In this document: in pieces, positions 52,575 through 61,442 of the stretch | How positions within the stretch are numbered: position 1 is the stretch's first letter | Layout of the letters: every line of letters begins with the position of its first letter | DNA from: JAJFTV01 sp036825755 | Lineage (GTDB): Bacteria; Chloroflexota; Anaerolineae; Anaerolineales; Anaerolineaceae | Length of the DNA: 64,000 bases | Assembly (NCBI GenBank): GCA_036825755.1 | Contig: DAISXR010000003.1 | Coordinates: 15,145 to 79,144, forward strand | Direction: 5' to 3' | Translations under genes and position numbers: made by a program | The notes under the pieces: model-generated | Databases searched by the model: none | What the model was told of the DNA's origin: nothing | Seen by the model: the letters and a program-made list of their open reading frames with translations, nothing else

Positions 52575-54185
52575 CTATCTGCGGACAAATATGATATTCT
52601 GTACGCGCCCGGCGTTCAGGCTGAACTGCTGTACATGCCCGTTTACGGATTGAGCCGCAAGAATGCAGTTGCCCAGATCTTCACTTTCGAGAACAAAGGT
52701 CTGGTTTTCGCAGGTAACCAAAGTGCCTTTGTGCCGGCCCAATTTAAGGCACAGGTTCTCACCGTCCATGGTGATGCGGGCAATGACGGATAATTCGTCA
52801 CTGAAGTAATCGCCCACCAGGGCCTGTTTCTCCACGGGAGAGGAGGCCACGAGCGGCATTTTTACGAGCTTTTCAGGAGCTTTCCCTCTTTCGAAATCGA
52901 GATTAATGATTGTTTTCCCGTTTTCCCAAGAAAAATCGAGGATACCGCGGATGGGCATATTGAGCAGATGGAAACGATTGGGGGATGACGGTGTCAGCGG
53001 GAGTTCATGCCCTCCAATACACATCAGCAGAGTTTGACCTGCAATTTTCACCTGAAACGAGACTTCCCCTTCTTCGCTGAAGTAAAAGCCATCTTTACCC
53101 GCAAGATCGCCGGGCTGCAACTCTACCGGTGTGACCTTTTCCTCTGCAGTTTCCTGAGCGTCGATGAAATGATCCTTCAGAAGGATGTCGGCTGCCTGCG
53201 CGGCGACGTTTGGCGCAGAAATATTGTTGCCGTTTGCCAGGCAGATGATCGTGAGGTGATGTTCCGGATAACGGGCAAACTCAGCCGAGTAACCGCCGTT
53301 GTTGCCGGAATGCTCTATCCGGTCGATACCGCGGTATTTCTCAACGGTCAGACCAAATGCGTAGGTGAACGGTTCTCCATTGTTGAATGTGGTGGTTTCG
53401 AGAATCCGCTGCATTAATTCCTGGCGCCCTTTGCCAAGGGCGTTATGGTAAAAGTTGCGATCCCACAGAGCCAGGTCTTCCACGGTGGAATAAATACCGC
53501 CGCTGCCAACTGTCTCAAGGCCAGGGATATTGATCAGAAAACCTTTGCCGGGTACAAAACGGTAACCGATGGCGCGGTTTGGCACTGGCTCATGGCGGTT
53601 GTCATGGAAATGTGTATTTTTCATCCCCAGGGGGCTAAAGATATTTTCCTGCGCGAACTGACGCAGCGTTTGCCCGGTGATGCGCAGAACCAGCTCGGAG
53701 AGCAGAAAGTAGCCGGAATTGGAGTAAAGATAGCGACTACCGGGTATGAAGTTCAGGTTTTTCTGGCTGATGATAGCAGTGAGTGCGTCATCCGGGGTGA
53801 TCAGTTCGTCGTTGGCGCGTCCGCTTAAAGCGTTCAACTCAAGATAATCACGCAGACCGCTGGTATGGCGGATGAGGTGTTGGATCTGGATCACATGGCC
53901 GTAATCCGGTATCTCGGGGATGTATTTGCGCACATCATCTGTCACCGAAAGCAGACCTTTTTCTTCCAACAATGCGATGCAGAATGCTGCAAATTGTTTG
54001 GAGCACGACGCGATATAAAAAGCGGTATGGGGCTGAATGGTTGCGCTGTGCTCCAGCGTTGCCATCCCAAAACCTTTCTTGTAAACGATCTCACCATCTT
54101 TCACGATGGCAACGGCACATCCCGGTGCTTTTGTTGAATCATGTTTGTTGAAGAGTTCATCTATCTGGGCAAATGGGAAAGACAT
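52575..54185 (-). CDS. Beta-lactamase-fold serine hydrolase
   Basis: The 536-residue cytosolic protein has the class C-like active site: SxxK as S60-C-S-K63, YSN in RYLYSNSGYFLLSEL near 156, and a KTG-equivalent HSGNNGGYSAEF. An additional C-terminal beta domain (about 370-536) resembles those of DUF3471-type esterases and D-aminopeptidases. There is no signal peptide. The substrate is unknown; resistance cannot be inferred. It converges on the inactive PolB gene, with the stops only two bases apart. Confidence 0.9.
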   Translation of the reverse strand: MSFPFAQIDELFNKHDSTKAPGCAVAIVKDGEIVYKKGFGMATLEHSATIQPHTAFYIASCSKQFAAFCIALLEEKGLLSVTDDVRKYIPEIPDYGHVIQIQHLIRHTSGLRDYLELNALSGRANDELITPDDALTAIISQKNLNFIPGSRYLYSNSGYFLLSELVLRITGQTLRQFAQENIFSPLGMKNTHFHDNRHEPVPNRAIGYRFVPGKGFLINIPGLETVGSGGIYSTVEDLALWDRNFYHNALGKGRQELMQRILETTTFNNGEPFTYAFGLTVEKYRGIDRIEHSGNNGGYSAEFARYPEHHLTIICLANGNNISAPNVAAQAADILLKDHFIDAQETAEEKVTPVELQPGDLAGKDGFYFSEEGEVSFQVKIAGQTLLMCIGGHELPLTPSSPNRFHLLNMPIRGILDFSWENGKTIINLDFERGKAPEKLVKMPLVASSPVEKQALVGDYFSDELSVIARITMDGENLCLKLGRHKGTLVTCENQTFVLESEDLGNCILAAQSVNGHVQQFSLNAGRVQNIIFVRR

Positions 54186-54458
54186 TGTATTTCTCCTGTG
54201 ACAGGGTGTTGGAAGTACTTTCTTTATAAAGAAGTGTATTGATCAGAGATCCCTGAAGACGGAACTGAAAGAGGAAATGCGAATACAAGTATACATGAAC
54301 CTGTGAAAATATCGAGGGAAATAAAACTATTGGAGAATCAAACTATTTCAGCGATCGGGATACCTTTTGACATGTCGGTTGATCTCTGCCGGCCTGAGTG
54401 CGTTACAATTGGTTTGAGTGATAATTATCGTGACAGCCTGGAAGGAGCCATGACAATC

Positions 54459-55259
54459 ATGGATACAACAAAGAAATTTTCGCAAATCGACATTCGTGTA
54501 CCTGTTCATGGGAATGCTCTCATCGAAAAGGTGCTTTCCCTGATCAATGAAGATGTTGAAATCAAAACACTTTGGCGGATCTCGAATGTGAATGCCATCG
54601 ACCGGCTGGGAATGACGGATCATGGACCTGTGCATTATCAAATTGTCGCCAATATCGCCACGCGTTTGACCCGCATTTTAATCAAACACGGTGTCCAAAT
54701 GTCGATCGTGCGTGATTACGAACTCACCAACCAGCACGCTGAACTGGTTGTACTGCTGGCGAGCGTGTTCCATGATCTGGGTATGTCGATCAACCGTGAG
54801 GGACACGAGAGCATCAGCCTGTTCCTGGCAAATGGCATTTTGCATCGTTTGCTTGATTTCCTGCCGTTGGATGAACGAACGATCGTGATCTCAGAAACAC
54901 TGCACGCCATCATAGCCCATCGCAGCGGCGGTAAACCTTACACCATAGAGGCCGGTATCGTGCGTGTGGCGGATGCGCTGGATATGGGCGAAGGCCGGTC
55001 ACGCATCCCTTACCAGGCCGGACGCATTGACATCCACTCTGTTTCAGCCGCCGCCGTGGACAAAGTAGAAATTGTGGATGGGACCAAAAAACCGATTCAG
55101 ATCAATGTATCGATGACCAATATGGCCGGGATTTTTCAGGTGGATGAACTGCTTAAACAAAAATTACTGGGATCCGGAATTGAAAAATATGTGATCATCG
55201 CCACCTACCTGGATCAAGGTGAGGAACATAAACTTGTGAAGGAATTTGAGATCGTCTAA
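54459..55259 (+). CDS. HD-domain phosphohydrolase-like protein
   Basis: The 266-residue protein begins MDTTKKFSQIDIRVPVHGNA and has the HD-type metal site: H in MTDHGPVHYQIV, HD in LASVFHDLGMSI, and later HAIIAH and D in RVADALDMG. It resembles a conserved archaeal/Chloroflexota family of unknown substrate, probably a nucleotide or phosphate-ester hydrolase. The start is uncertain: GGAAGGAG (54440-54447) fits ATG 54459 (11 bases) better than ATG 54450 (2 bases); the longer frame to 54303 starts with GTG and has no ribosome site. Nothing is recognised in the rest of the preceding 270 bases. Confidence 0.78.
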   Translation: MDTTKKFSQIDIRVPVHGNALIEKVLSLINEDVEIKTLWRISNVNAIDRLGMTDHGPVHYQIVANIATRLTRILIKHGVQMSIVRDYELTNQHAELVVLLASVFHDLGMSINREGHESISLFLANGILHRLLDFLPLDERTIVISETLHAIIAHRSGGKPYTIEAGIVRVADALDMGEGRSRIPYQAGRIDIHSVSAAAVDKVEIVDGTKKPIQINVSMTNMAGIFQVDELLKQKLLGSGIEKYVIIATYLDQGEEHKLVKEFEIV

Positions 55260-55315
55260 AGTTACGGTCGGCAATTCTTTGTAAAGCGAATGGATGCTGG
55301 TTGAAGGGTGGTGCG

Positions 55316-56695
55316 ATGGATTACGAGCTGGTAGTCAAAAACGGACTGGTAGTACTGGAAGACGGACAGGAAAACGCAGATATCGGGATTTCGGATGGCA
55401 TCATTCAGGCTGTAGAGTCGGGATTATCGGGCAGGCAGGTGATTGATGCGCAGGGAAAATTCGTCATTCCCGGCGGTATCGATCAGCATGTGCATCTGGA
55501 AATGCCTTTTATGAACACCGTCACGAGTGATGATTGGGAAACAGGTACAAAGGCCGCCGCGGTGGGGGGAACCACTACCCTGATCGATTTTATTGATCCG
55601 GTGAAGTCAAAGAGCCTGATGGATATGGTGAAAGAACGGAAAGCGCTGGCTGAAAACAGGGCTGTCATTGATTATGGGATGCATATGGCCCTCATTGGCG
55701 GTGTACCGGCATTCATGGATGAGATCCCGGCTGTTGTGGAGGCGGGGATTCCATCCTTCAAAATGTACAGTACCTATGCCAGCAAAATGTCAGACGCTGA
55801 AATGCTGAAGGCTATGGCTGTCATCGCGGATGCCGGTGGTATGGCCATGGTGCATTGCGAAAGCGATGCCATCATTGAATATTTACGGACGAAACTGGTA
55901 GCTGAGGGCAAAATGAGCCCACAATACCACCCGGTCAGCCGGCCTGAGGATGCTGAGGGAGAGGCCGTGGAACGGGTGATTGCGCTCGCAAATCATGCCG
56001 GCGCTTTTGTTTACATTGTTCACGTATCCACCGCGATGGGTGTGGAAGCCATCCAGCGGGCACACAATCGCGGTCAGGCGGTGTGGGGTGAGACCTGCCC
56101 TCAGTACATGGTACTTACCGAGCAGGAGTATCAACGGCCCGGCTTTGAACCGGCCAAGTATCTGTGCCAGCCGCCGTTAAGATCTCAGCCCAACATTGAC
56201 CGGTTATTTCAGGGCCTGGCTGAACGCACGCTGCTGACCATTGGATCCGATCACTGCCCATTTTTCTATAAAGGGCAGAAGGACATCGGGAAAGACGTCT
56301 TTACTAAAATACCGGGTGGAATGCCCGGCATAGAGTGCCGTCTTACGCTGACCTACACTTATGGCGTAGTCCCAGGGAAAATCGATTTGAACCGCTGGGT
56401 TCAGGCGACCAGTACCAATGCCGCCCGCATTTTTGGTATGTACCCGCAAAAAGGCTGCATCCGAGTGGGGAGTGATGCTGATCTGGTGATTTTTGATCCA
56501 ACCCGTTCGGGGGTGATCACTAAAAGCATGCTGCATGAAAATGTTGACTACACCCCCTATGAAGGAGTGGCTTATCAGGGTCTGCCGGTGATGACAATCG
56601 CGCGCGGAGAAATCATCGCGAAAGAGGGCGATTTTGTCGGTGCAAAGCATAAAGGGCGTTTTATAGCCCGCAAACCCATCCAACCTGTCGAATAA
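55316..56695 (+). CDS. Dihydropyrimidinase/hydantoinase-family amidohydrolase
   Basis: The 459-residue protein is a metal-dependent amidohydrolase with H58 and H60 in GGIDQHVHLEMPF, the carboxylated lysine K149 in SFKMYSTY, H in MVHCES, H in VHVSTAMG and D in IGSDHCPF. The product ends TIARGEIIAKEGDFVGAKHKG, which is common in dihydropyrimidinases (opening of dihydrouracil or hydantoins). Allantoinase is a less likely alternative. ATG 55316 has AAGGGTGG five bases upstream. It stands alone, about 60 bases after the HD gene. Confidence 0.9.
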   Translation: MDYELVVKNGLVVLEDGQENADIGISDGIIQAVESGLSGRQVIDAQGKFVIPGGIDQHVHLEMPFMNTVTSDDWETGTKAAAVGGTTTLIDFIDPVKSKSLMDMVKERKALAENRAVIDYGMHMALIGGVPAFMDEIPAVVEAGIPSFKMYSTYASKMSDAEMLKAMAVIADAGGMAMVHCESDAIIEYLRTKLVAEGKMSPQYHPVSRPEDAEGEAVERVIALANHAGAFVYIVHVSTAMGVEAIQRAHNRGQAVWGETCPQYMVLTEQEYQRPGFEPAKYLCQPPLRSQPNIDRLFQGLAERTLLTIGSDHCPFFYKGQKDIGKDVFTKIPGGMPGIECRLTLTYTYGVVPGKIDLNRWVQATSTNAARIFGMYPQKGCIRVGSDADLVIFDPTRSGVITKSMLHENVDYTPYEGVAYQGLPVMTIARGEIIAKEGDFVGAKHKGRFIARKPIQPVE

Positions 56696-56731
56696 AAAAA
56701 CAACCCTTCCAAAACAGGAAGGGTTGTTTTT
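56696..56731. terminator. Bidirectional terminator between dihydropyrimidinase and dehydrogenase
   Basis: AAAAACAACCCTTCC (56696-56710) pairs with GGAAGGGTTGTTTTT (56717-56731) around a six-base loop. A- and T-runs on the two sides let it serve both converging genes. Confidence 0.92.
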
Positions 56732-56741
56732 CAGGTATCCA

Positions 56742-57785
56742 TCAATCCATTTTGACAATCACCCGGTAGGTATCCGGCTGCATGGCAGATTGAATTGCTT
56801 CTTCCATCTGGCTAAATGGATAAATTTTTGAAATAAAGGGCTTCAGATCGATGATTTTATCCGAGACTATGCGCGTAGCTTGCAAGAAATCTTCTCGGCT
56901 CTGGCTGATAGTGCCCGTCAGGGTGATTTCTTTGCTGTGAAAGTCGTTAGGGTCTATGGTGATTTTCGTTCCACGGGGATGAATGCTGGCATACACCATC
57001 AATCGTCCGCCCTTTGCCAGTGAGGTGATGCTTTGCTCGATGGCAGGGGCCACGCTGACCGCGGTAAATATGGCGTTCGCTCCGCGCCCTTGTGAGTACT
57101 CCATCGCTTTGTCTTTGAAAACCTCGTGAACCGGATCGATGATGGCATCCGCGCCGATAGAGCGCGCGAATTGAGCTCGTTCCGGATCCGGTTCGCTAAC
57201 AATCACAACCGTGCCGGCTTGTTTGGCCAGAATCACATGCAGGAGACCCATAATTCCGGCGCCCAGAACAACCACCACTTCGCCCCGTTGAAGCTGAGCC
57301 TTACGGATGCTGCGGATCACGCAGGCAACCGGTTCGGTCAGGCAGAGCTCCTCAAAGGGAACATCATTACTTGCTTTGAAAAGCTGATAGTCTTCGATCA
57401 AAACATATTCGCTTAAGCCGCCTGGGCCAGGAATACTGGAGGAGCTGAAATTCTTCCGGGCATTATCGCAAATCGAGTCCAGTCCCTTCCGGCAGGATTC
57501 GCAATAGCCACAGCGAGTTAATCCGGAAGCCACCACACGGTCACCGATTTTTGCATCGGTAAATACCTTGCTCCCCAGAGCCACAAGTTCGCCGGCGGTT
57601 TCATGCCCGCCATACAGGGGATAAAACGGTTCCTCCCCCGAGTATTCACGCTGTTCCCAGGTGCAAATGGCGCAGGCTTTGACCTTTACCAGCGCCTGAC
57701 GCGGTCCCGGTTCAGGAATTTCCAGTTCATCGATACGGATTTGCCTGGGTCCGATAAAGACTGATTTTTTGTAGGTTGCAGCCAT
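56742..57785 (-). CDS. Zinc-dependent medium-chain dehydrogenase
   Basis: The 347-residue protein has catalytic zinc ligands C41 and GHE (60-62), a structural zinc lobe (CGYCESCRKGLDSIC near 95-109) and a Rossmann motif VLGAGIMG. GHE followed by TAGELVALG and the KPFISKIYPFSQMEEAI region resemble sorbitol/threonine dehydrogenases. It probably oxidises a sugar alcohol or polyol phosphate with NAD. It is the last gene of the phosphotransferase operon, seven bases after the aldolase gene, with GAGGTGAGGG upstream. That context suggests it handles the imported sugar. Confidence 0.87.
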   Translation of the reverse strand: MAATYKKSVFIGPRQIRIDELEIPEPGPRQALVKVKACAICTWEQREYSGEEPFYPLYGGHETAGELVALGSKVFTDAKIGDRVVASGLTRCGYCESCRKGLDSICDNARKNFSSSSIPGPGGLSEYVLIEDYQLFKASNDVPFEELCLTEPVACVIRSIRKAQLQRGEVVVVLGAGIMGLLHVILAKQAGTVVIVSEPDPERAQFARSIGADAIIDPVHEVFKDKAMEYSQGRGANAIFTAVSVAPAIEQSITSLAKGGRLMVYASIHPRGTKITIDPNDFHSKEITLTGTISQSREDFLQATRIVSDKIIDLKPFISKIYPFSQMEEAIQSAMQPDTYRVIVKMD

Positions 57786-57792
57786 TTTTCCC

Positions 57793-58587
57793 TCACCTCA
57801 GATATTCAAGAGCCTGTTCGACCGTGGCGTTTTCATGCACAATCGCCGTGATGGCTGCGGTCACTTGATCAGGGTGGGGATGCTGATAGATATTTCGACC
57901 TACTGCCACCCCGGACGCGCCCATTTGAATAGAGGTATAAATATCGGTCAATAAATCAACCGGGTCTTTGGATTTGCTACCTCCCAAAACGACAATAGGG
58001 GTATAGATCTGGCTGACTATGTTCTTCCAGGTTTCAGGATCACCACTGTAGGTGGTCTTGATGAAATCGACCCCCATTTCAGAGCCGATCCGGCAGGCAT
58101 GACCGATATTTTCCGGAGTCCAGTATTTTCCAGGGTTTTCAAAGCCACCTGGCAGCATTTCGGCCATCACCGGCACATTCCATTCAAGGCCCTGCTGGAT
58201 GATTTCAGAGAGATAGGGCAATGTCTGATCTTCAAACTGAGAACCAGGCATACCCATCACACCAACCGCCTCCGCGCCCACTCGAAGCGCGTCATATACA
58301 TTGTAGACCACAGAGCCTGGTGCAGGGGATTGAGCAAGCTTGGTGGTTCCGCCATCCAGACGCAAGATGATGCTCATATCACCGATTTGAGGGGAAAAGT
58401 TTTTGACAATTCCCATGGTGGTGAGTATGGCGTCCGCGCCTCCTGCCTGAACTTTGGCAATCACTTCGCCGGGTTTTTCGAGCCCCGGCATCAAACCAAA
58501 GGTGACAGCATGGTCCATTGCGAAAATGACCGTTCTTCCATCATTACGAAAGATTCGGTTCCAACGATGTGACTTGGTGTCTGACAT
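57793..58587 (-). CDS. Class I aldolase of the DhnA/LsrF family
   Basis: A 264-residue TIM-barrel aldolase. The N-terminus VIFAMDHAVTFGLMPGLEKP is typical of the DhnA/LsrF family. The Schiff-base lysine is likely K177 in GVDFIKTTYSGDPE, and VVLGGSKSKDP holds the phosphate-binding glycines. It would split a phosphorylated ketose or a related compound into three-carbon products. ATG 58587 has GGAGAGGG upstream. It lies between the EIICD and dehydrogenase genes and is probably part of the same catabolic operon. Confidence 0.87.
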   Translation of the reverse strand: MSDTKSHRWNRIFRNDGRTVIFAMDHAVTFGLMPGLEKPGEVIAKVQAGGADAILTTMGIVKNFSPQIGDMSIILRLDGGTTKLAQSPAPGSVVYNVYDALRVGAEAVGVMGMPGSQFEDQTLPYLSEIIQQGLEWNVPVMAEMLPGGFENPGKYWTPENIGHACRIGSEMGVDFIKTTYSGDPETWKNIVSQIYTPIVVLGGSKSKDPVDLLTDIYTSIQMGASGVAVGRNIYQHPHPDQVTAAITAIVHENATVEQALEYLR

Positions 58588-58634
58588 TGAATCCCTCTCC
58601 GGTATTTGACTTTTTGGACCGAGTAATTGGGCAA

Positions 58635-58665
58635 GTAATGTACAGAAATTAACCTCTGACATTAC
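58635..58665 (-). promoter_or_regulatory. Intercistronic hairpin between EIICD and aldolase genes
   Basis: GTAATG plus CAGA (58635-58646) pair with TCTG plus CATTAC (58655-58665), with a short internal bulge. There is no T-tract, so an mRNA processing or stability element is more likely than a terminator. Confidence 0.4.
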
Positions 58666-58680
58666 GTACTTCTGAAGGAA

Positions 58681-60498
58681 TTATCCTGAAAAGAGACCCG
58701 TGCGAATTATTTCGCCAGCCTCGTTGATGCCTGGCCAGATGGGGATGGCGCTGAGGATCCCTGCCAACAGGATGACTGCCATGATGATGGTAGGGGATAC
58801 CTGCCGACGGGCCATCAGCCACCAGATCAGCAACGTAAGAAGCAGTGGCAGCAGGTTGGGCATGAATTGATCGAGCACCGATTGGAGATGGATGGAAGTT
58901 CCGCCGATCGTAAATGCCAGCGGGGTGGAAAGTTTTACAAAACTAACCGTTAGCGCTCCGATAACAAAATTTCCCAACACCAGCGCGCCGGTCATCAGTT
59001 TATCGAGGGTACCGGATTTGAGGATGTTGGTGACAGCCGTCCGCCCGCGGTAATATCCCATACGATACAACCACCAGCCCAAGCTCCAGATTACAACCGC
59101 CATGGAAATTGCAAAAAACAGAGGCCCTAGGATGTTTCCGCGGGTGGCGTTTCCCATCTCGCCGCCGGTGGCAATACTCATCCCAATTGCCAGCAGGATG
59201 GGGATAATCATACCCTGTTGGATGGTATCTCCCAATCCGGACATAGGGCCCATCAGACCGACCTTAACCGAGTTTATGGAATCATCGCTGATGTCAGCCC
59301 CCAGAGCTTTCTCCTCTTCCATCGCAATCGTGATGCCGTTGACCACGCTGCCGAAATCCGGTTGAGTGTTATAGAAAACCAAATGACGTTTCAGAGCGGC
59401 TGAAATTTCCTCACGAGTTTTGTACAGTTTTTCGATAATCGGTGTCATGGAATGGGCAAAGCCCAAACCCTGCATACGTTCCCAGTTCCAGGATGAGTGC
59501 GAGAAAAACAGCCACAGAAGGAACGACTTGAAAATATCTTTTCTTTCCAACAGCCGGTTCTTTTCCGGCTGCGATTCGCTTGATTGAACCGGAGCGGAAG
59601 CAGGCTCTGATTTGGAGGTAAACATCACATGCATGAATGCCAGAATCGCACCCAATCCTGCAAACATGAGTAAATTCACGGCACCGTCCATCAGTGTGGT
59701 GATCAAATAACCGGCAAAGAAATAAGGCCAGACGTTCTTTACCAGCAGGAATTTCAGGTTTAAGGCGATGCCGATGGCGGCCAGCATCCCACTGGCTATG
59801 AACAAACCATTCATCACCCAGATGGCGTGCGCGCTGACCCAGTTCAAAAACGATGCAACTACCGAGGAGCCCAGATATGCTGCCAAAGTGACCGGTACCG
59901 CATACAGCACGAATAAAAACGGTTGTGAATAGATCAGATTGGAGCGCGCCACACCGCGAATATCTGCTCTTTCAGCGTACTGATCGGCTTTATGCGGGAT
60001 GAATGAACAGACTGACATCCGTAGTGAGAAGGTGAGGCTACCCAGTAAACCCAACGGGGCTGCTACTGCCAGAGCGGCATTGATATCCAATCCCGAACCA
60101 AGCGCTAGCGCGGTGCCGAGATAACCAGCCAGACCCGGATCACCGGGCAGAGAACCGCCTGCCGATATCCAACCCAAATAAAGCACATTGATATTGGCTC
60201 CAATGGCGATCCCCTCAGCAGGCCGGCCCATGATCAATCCTACCAGCGTACCGGCAATCAACGGACGGAACAGAACGGTATAGCCCAGGTTTGCGAAGAA
60301 GGGTGAATACGAGGCGTAGTACATCATCCCCACCAGGATCGCCATCCATAGACTCATTCGCGGCGGTTCATCCTGCGGTATAGGGGCAGCCTTGACGAGG
60401 ATTGTACTCACCGCAAGCATGGCTAACGCGAGAATCATCGCGCGCGCGAGGAGCTTAACGGGTGTAACCTGTCTTTTAGGGGCTGATGATTTCGTCAT
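58681..60498 (-). CDS. Fused EIIC-EIID permease of a mannose-family phosphotransferase system
   Basis: The 605-residue protein fuses two permease subunits that are usually separate. Residues about 45-315 are EIIC-like (FRPLIAGTLVGLIMGRPAEGIAIGANINVLYLGWISAGGS). After a Ser/Pro/Glu linker (about 320-340), residues about 345-600 are EIID-like (LLWLFFSHSSWNWERMQGLG, LVFYNTQPDFGSVVNG, GPMSGLGDTIQQG). The first 40 residues hold an extra hydrophobic segment. It would carry a hexose or related sugar across the membrane while EIIB phosphorylates it. AAGGAT precedes ATG 60498. Confidence 0.93.
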   Translation of the reverse strand: MTKSSAPKRQVTPVKLLARAMILALAMLAVSTILVKAAPIPQDEPPRMSLWMAILVGMMYYASYSPFFANLGYTVLFRPLIAGTLVGLIMGRPAEGIAIGANINVLYLGWISAGGSLPGDPGLAGYLGTALALGSGLDINAALAVAAPLGLLGSLTFSLRMSVCSFIPHKADQYAERADIRGVARSNLIYSQPFLFVLYAVPVTLAAYLGSSVVASFLNWVSAHAIWVMNGLFIASGMLAAIGIALNLKFLLVKNVWPYFFAGYLITTLMDGAVNLLMFAGLGAILAFMHVMFTSKSEPASAPVQSSESQPEKNRLLERKDIFKSFLLWLFFSHSSWNWERMQGLGFAHSMTPIIEKLYKTREEISAALKRHLVFYNTQPDFGSVVNGITIAMEEEKALGADISDDSINSVKVGLMGPMSGLGDTIQQGMIIPILLAIGMSIATGGEMGNATRGNILGPLFFAISMAVVIWSLGWWLYRMGYYRGRTAVTNILKSGTLDKLMTGALVLGNFVIGALTVSFVKLSTPLAFTIGGTSIHLQSVLDQFMPNLLPLLLTLLIWWLMARRQVSPTIIMAVILLAGILSAIPIWPGINEAGEIIRTGLFSG

Positions 60499-60531
60499 AT
60501 CATCCTTTTTCGGTTTATGATCTGGTCCTGC

Positions 60532-61023
60532 TCATTTAATTACGGGAATGTCCGTAAAATCTTTGGAGGGCTCCCCGGGTACGGAAAGAAATGTGATTTT
60601 TACCCCATTCAAAAACATCTGCCGCAACATATTGTACTCTTCTACGGAAAGAGAGATATCCTGGAACACCTTTTTTCTTCCCGGTGCGATGCCAATTCCT
60701 CCCACGTTGAGTGCCATAAACCGGACGCCGGCTTCCCATAAGCGCAGGGCAACTACCGGTGATTTCAGCAAAATCATGGTTTCCTGTGGATTTTGATCCT
60801 GTTGAAGTGAAACCAGGCTGTTGTCAAAGCTTTCCGCGTTAACCAGCAGGTCAGCAGGGGCGGAAAACCGAAGGACATCCACAAGAAATGGATCCGCGGC
60901 GACCGTATCATCGACGATATGAATTTTGGAAAATTTCTTCGAGCGAACCCAGCCGGCCACTACCTGTCCATGGATCAGACGGTCATCGATACGAACAAGG
61001 CCCCATTCCTTATGATCAGTCAT
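60532..61023 (-). CDS. PTS mannose/sorbose-family EIIB
   Basis: A 163-residue cytosolic EIIB with the phospho-histidine H18 in VRIDDRLIHGQVVAGWVR, the family signature. Later GIGIAPGRKK is the usual conserved loop. It takes phosphate from EIIA and passes it to the sugar at EIICD. It lies between EIIA and EIICD genes in the operon. Confidence 0.95.
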   Translation of the reverse strand: MTDHKEWGLVRIDDRLIHGQVVAGWVRSKKFSKIHIVDDTVAADPFLVDVLRFSAPADLLVNAESFDNSLVSLQQDQNPQETMILLKSPVVALRLWEAGVRFMALNVGGIGIAPGRKKVFQDISLSVEEYNMLRQMFLNGVKITFLSVPGEPSKDFTDIPVIK

Positions 61024-61040
61024 ATACCTGTTTCTCTATT

Positions 61041-61442
61041 TTACAATCTTTTCAGCAAAGGCCTGAGATTTTTTATCGTTTCAGGTGCAATTTCTGTAAT
61101 ATGAGCGGCCAGCTCATATACGGATTTGGCGCCACTTCGGCCAAGGATGGCCTCCAAAAGCATGGCAAGGTTTACACCGGTGATGCACTCAATACCCGGT
61201 TGAACAAGCTTTTGCGCGGCCAGATTATATGGCGTTCCGCTTAGGATATCGATCAGGATCAGGGTTTCCTCACCGATATTCTTTTGGAGCAATTCGTCCA
61301 ACTTTTGCCCAAAGTCTTCAGGGGTATCACCAGGCTGCAACCCCAGACTGTAAACACCTTCTGCATCACCTGCGATCATTGACGCAGATCTCAGCAGTTC
61401 CTGAGCCAGTAGACCATGCGATATCACCACGATATTGATCAT
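61041..61442 (-). CDS. PTS mannose-family EIIA
   Basis: A 133-residue EIIA beginning MINIVVISHGLLAQELLRSA, with phospho-histidine H9. LILIDILSGTPYNLA is the other family landmark. ATG 61442 overlaps the ptsI stop by four bases (ATGA), so it is translationally coupled to EI; the longer reading frame has no ribosome site and would lie inside ptsI. Confidence 0.94.
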   Translation of the reverse strand: MINIVVISHGLLAQELLRSASMIAGDAEGVYSLGLQPGDTPEDFGQKLDELLQKNIGEETLILIDILSGTPYNLAAQKLVQPGIECITGVNLAMLLEAILGRSGAKSVYELAAHITEIAPETIKNLRPLLKRL

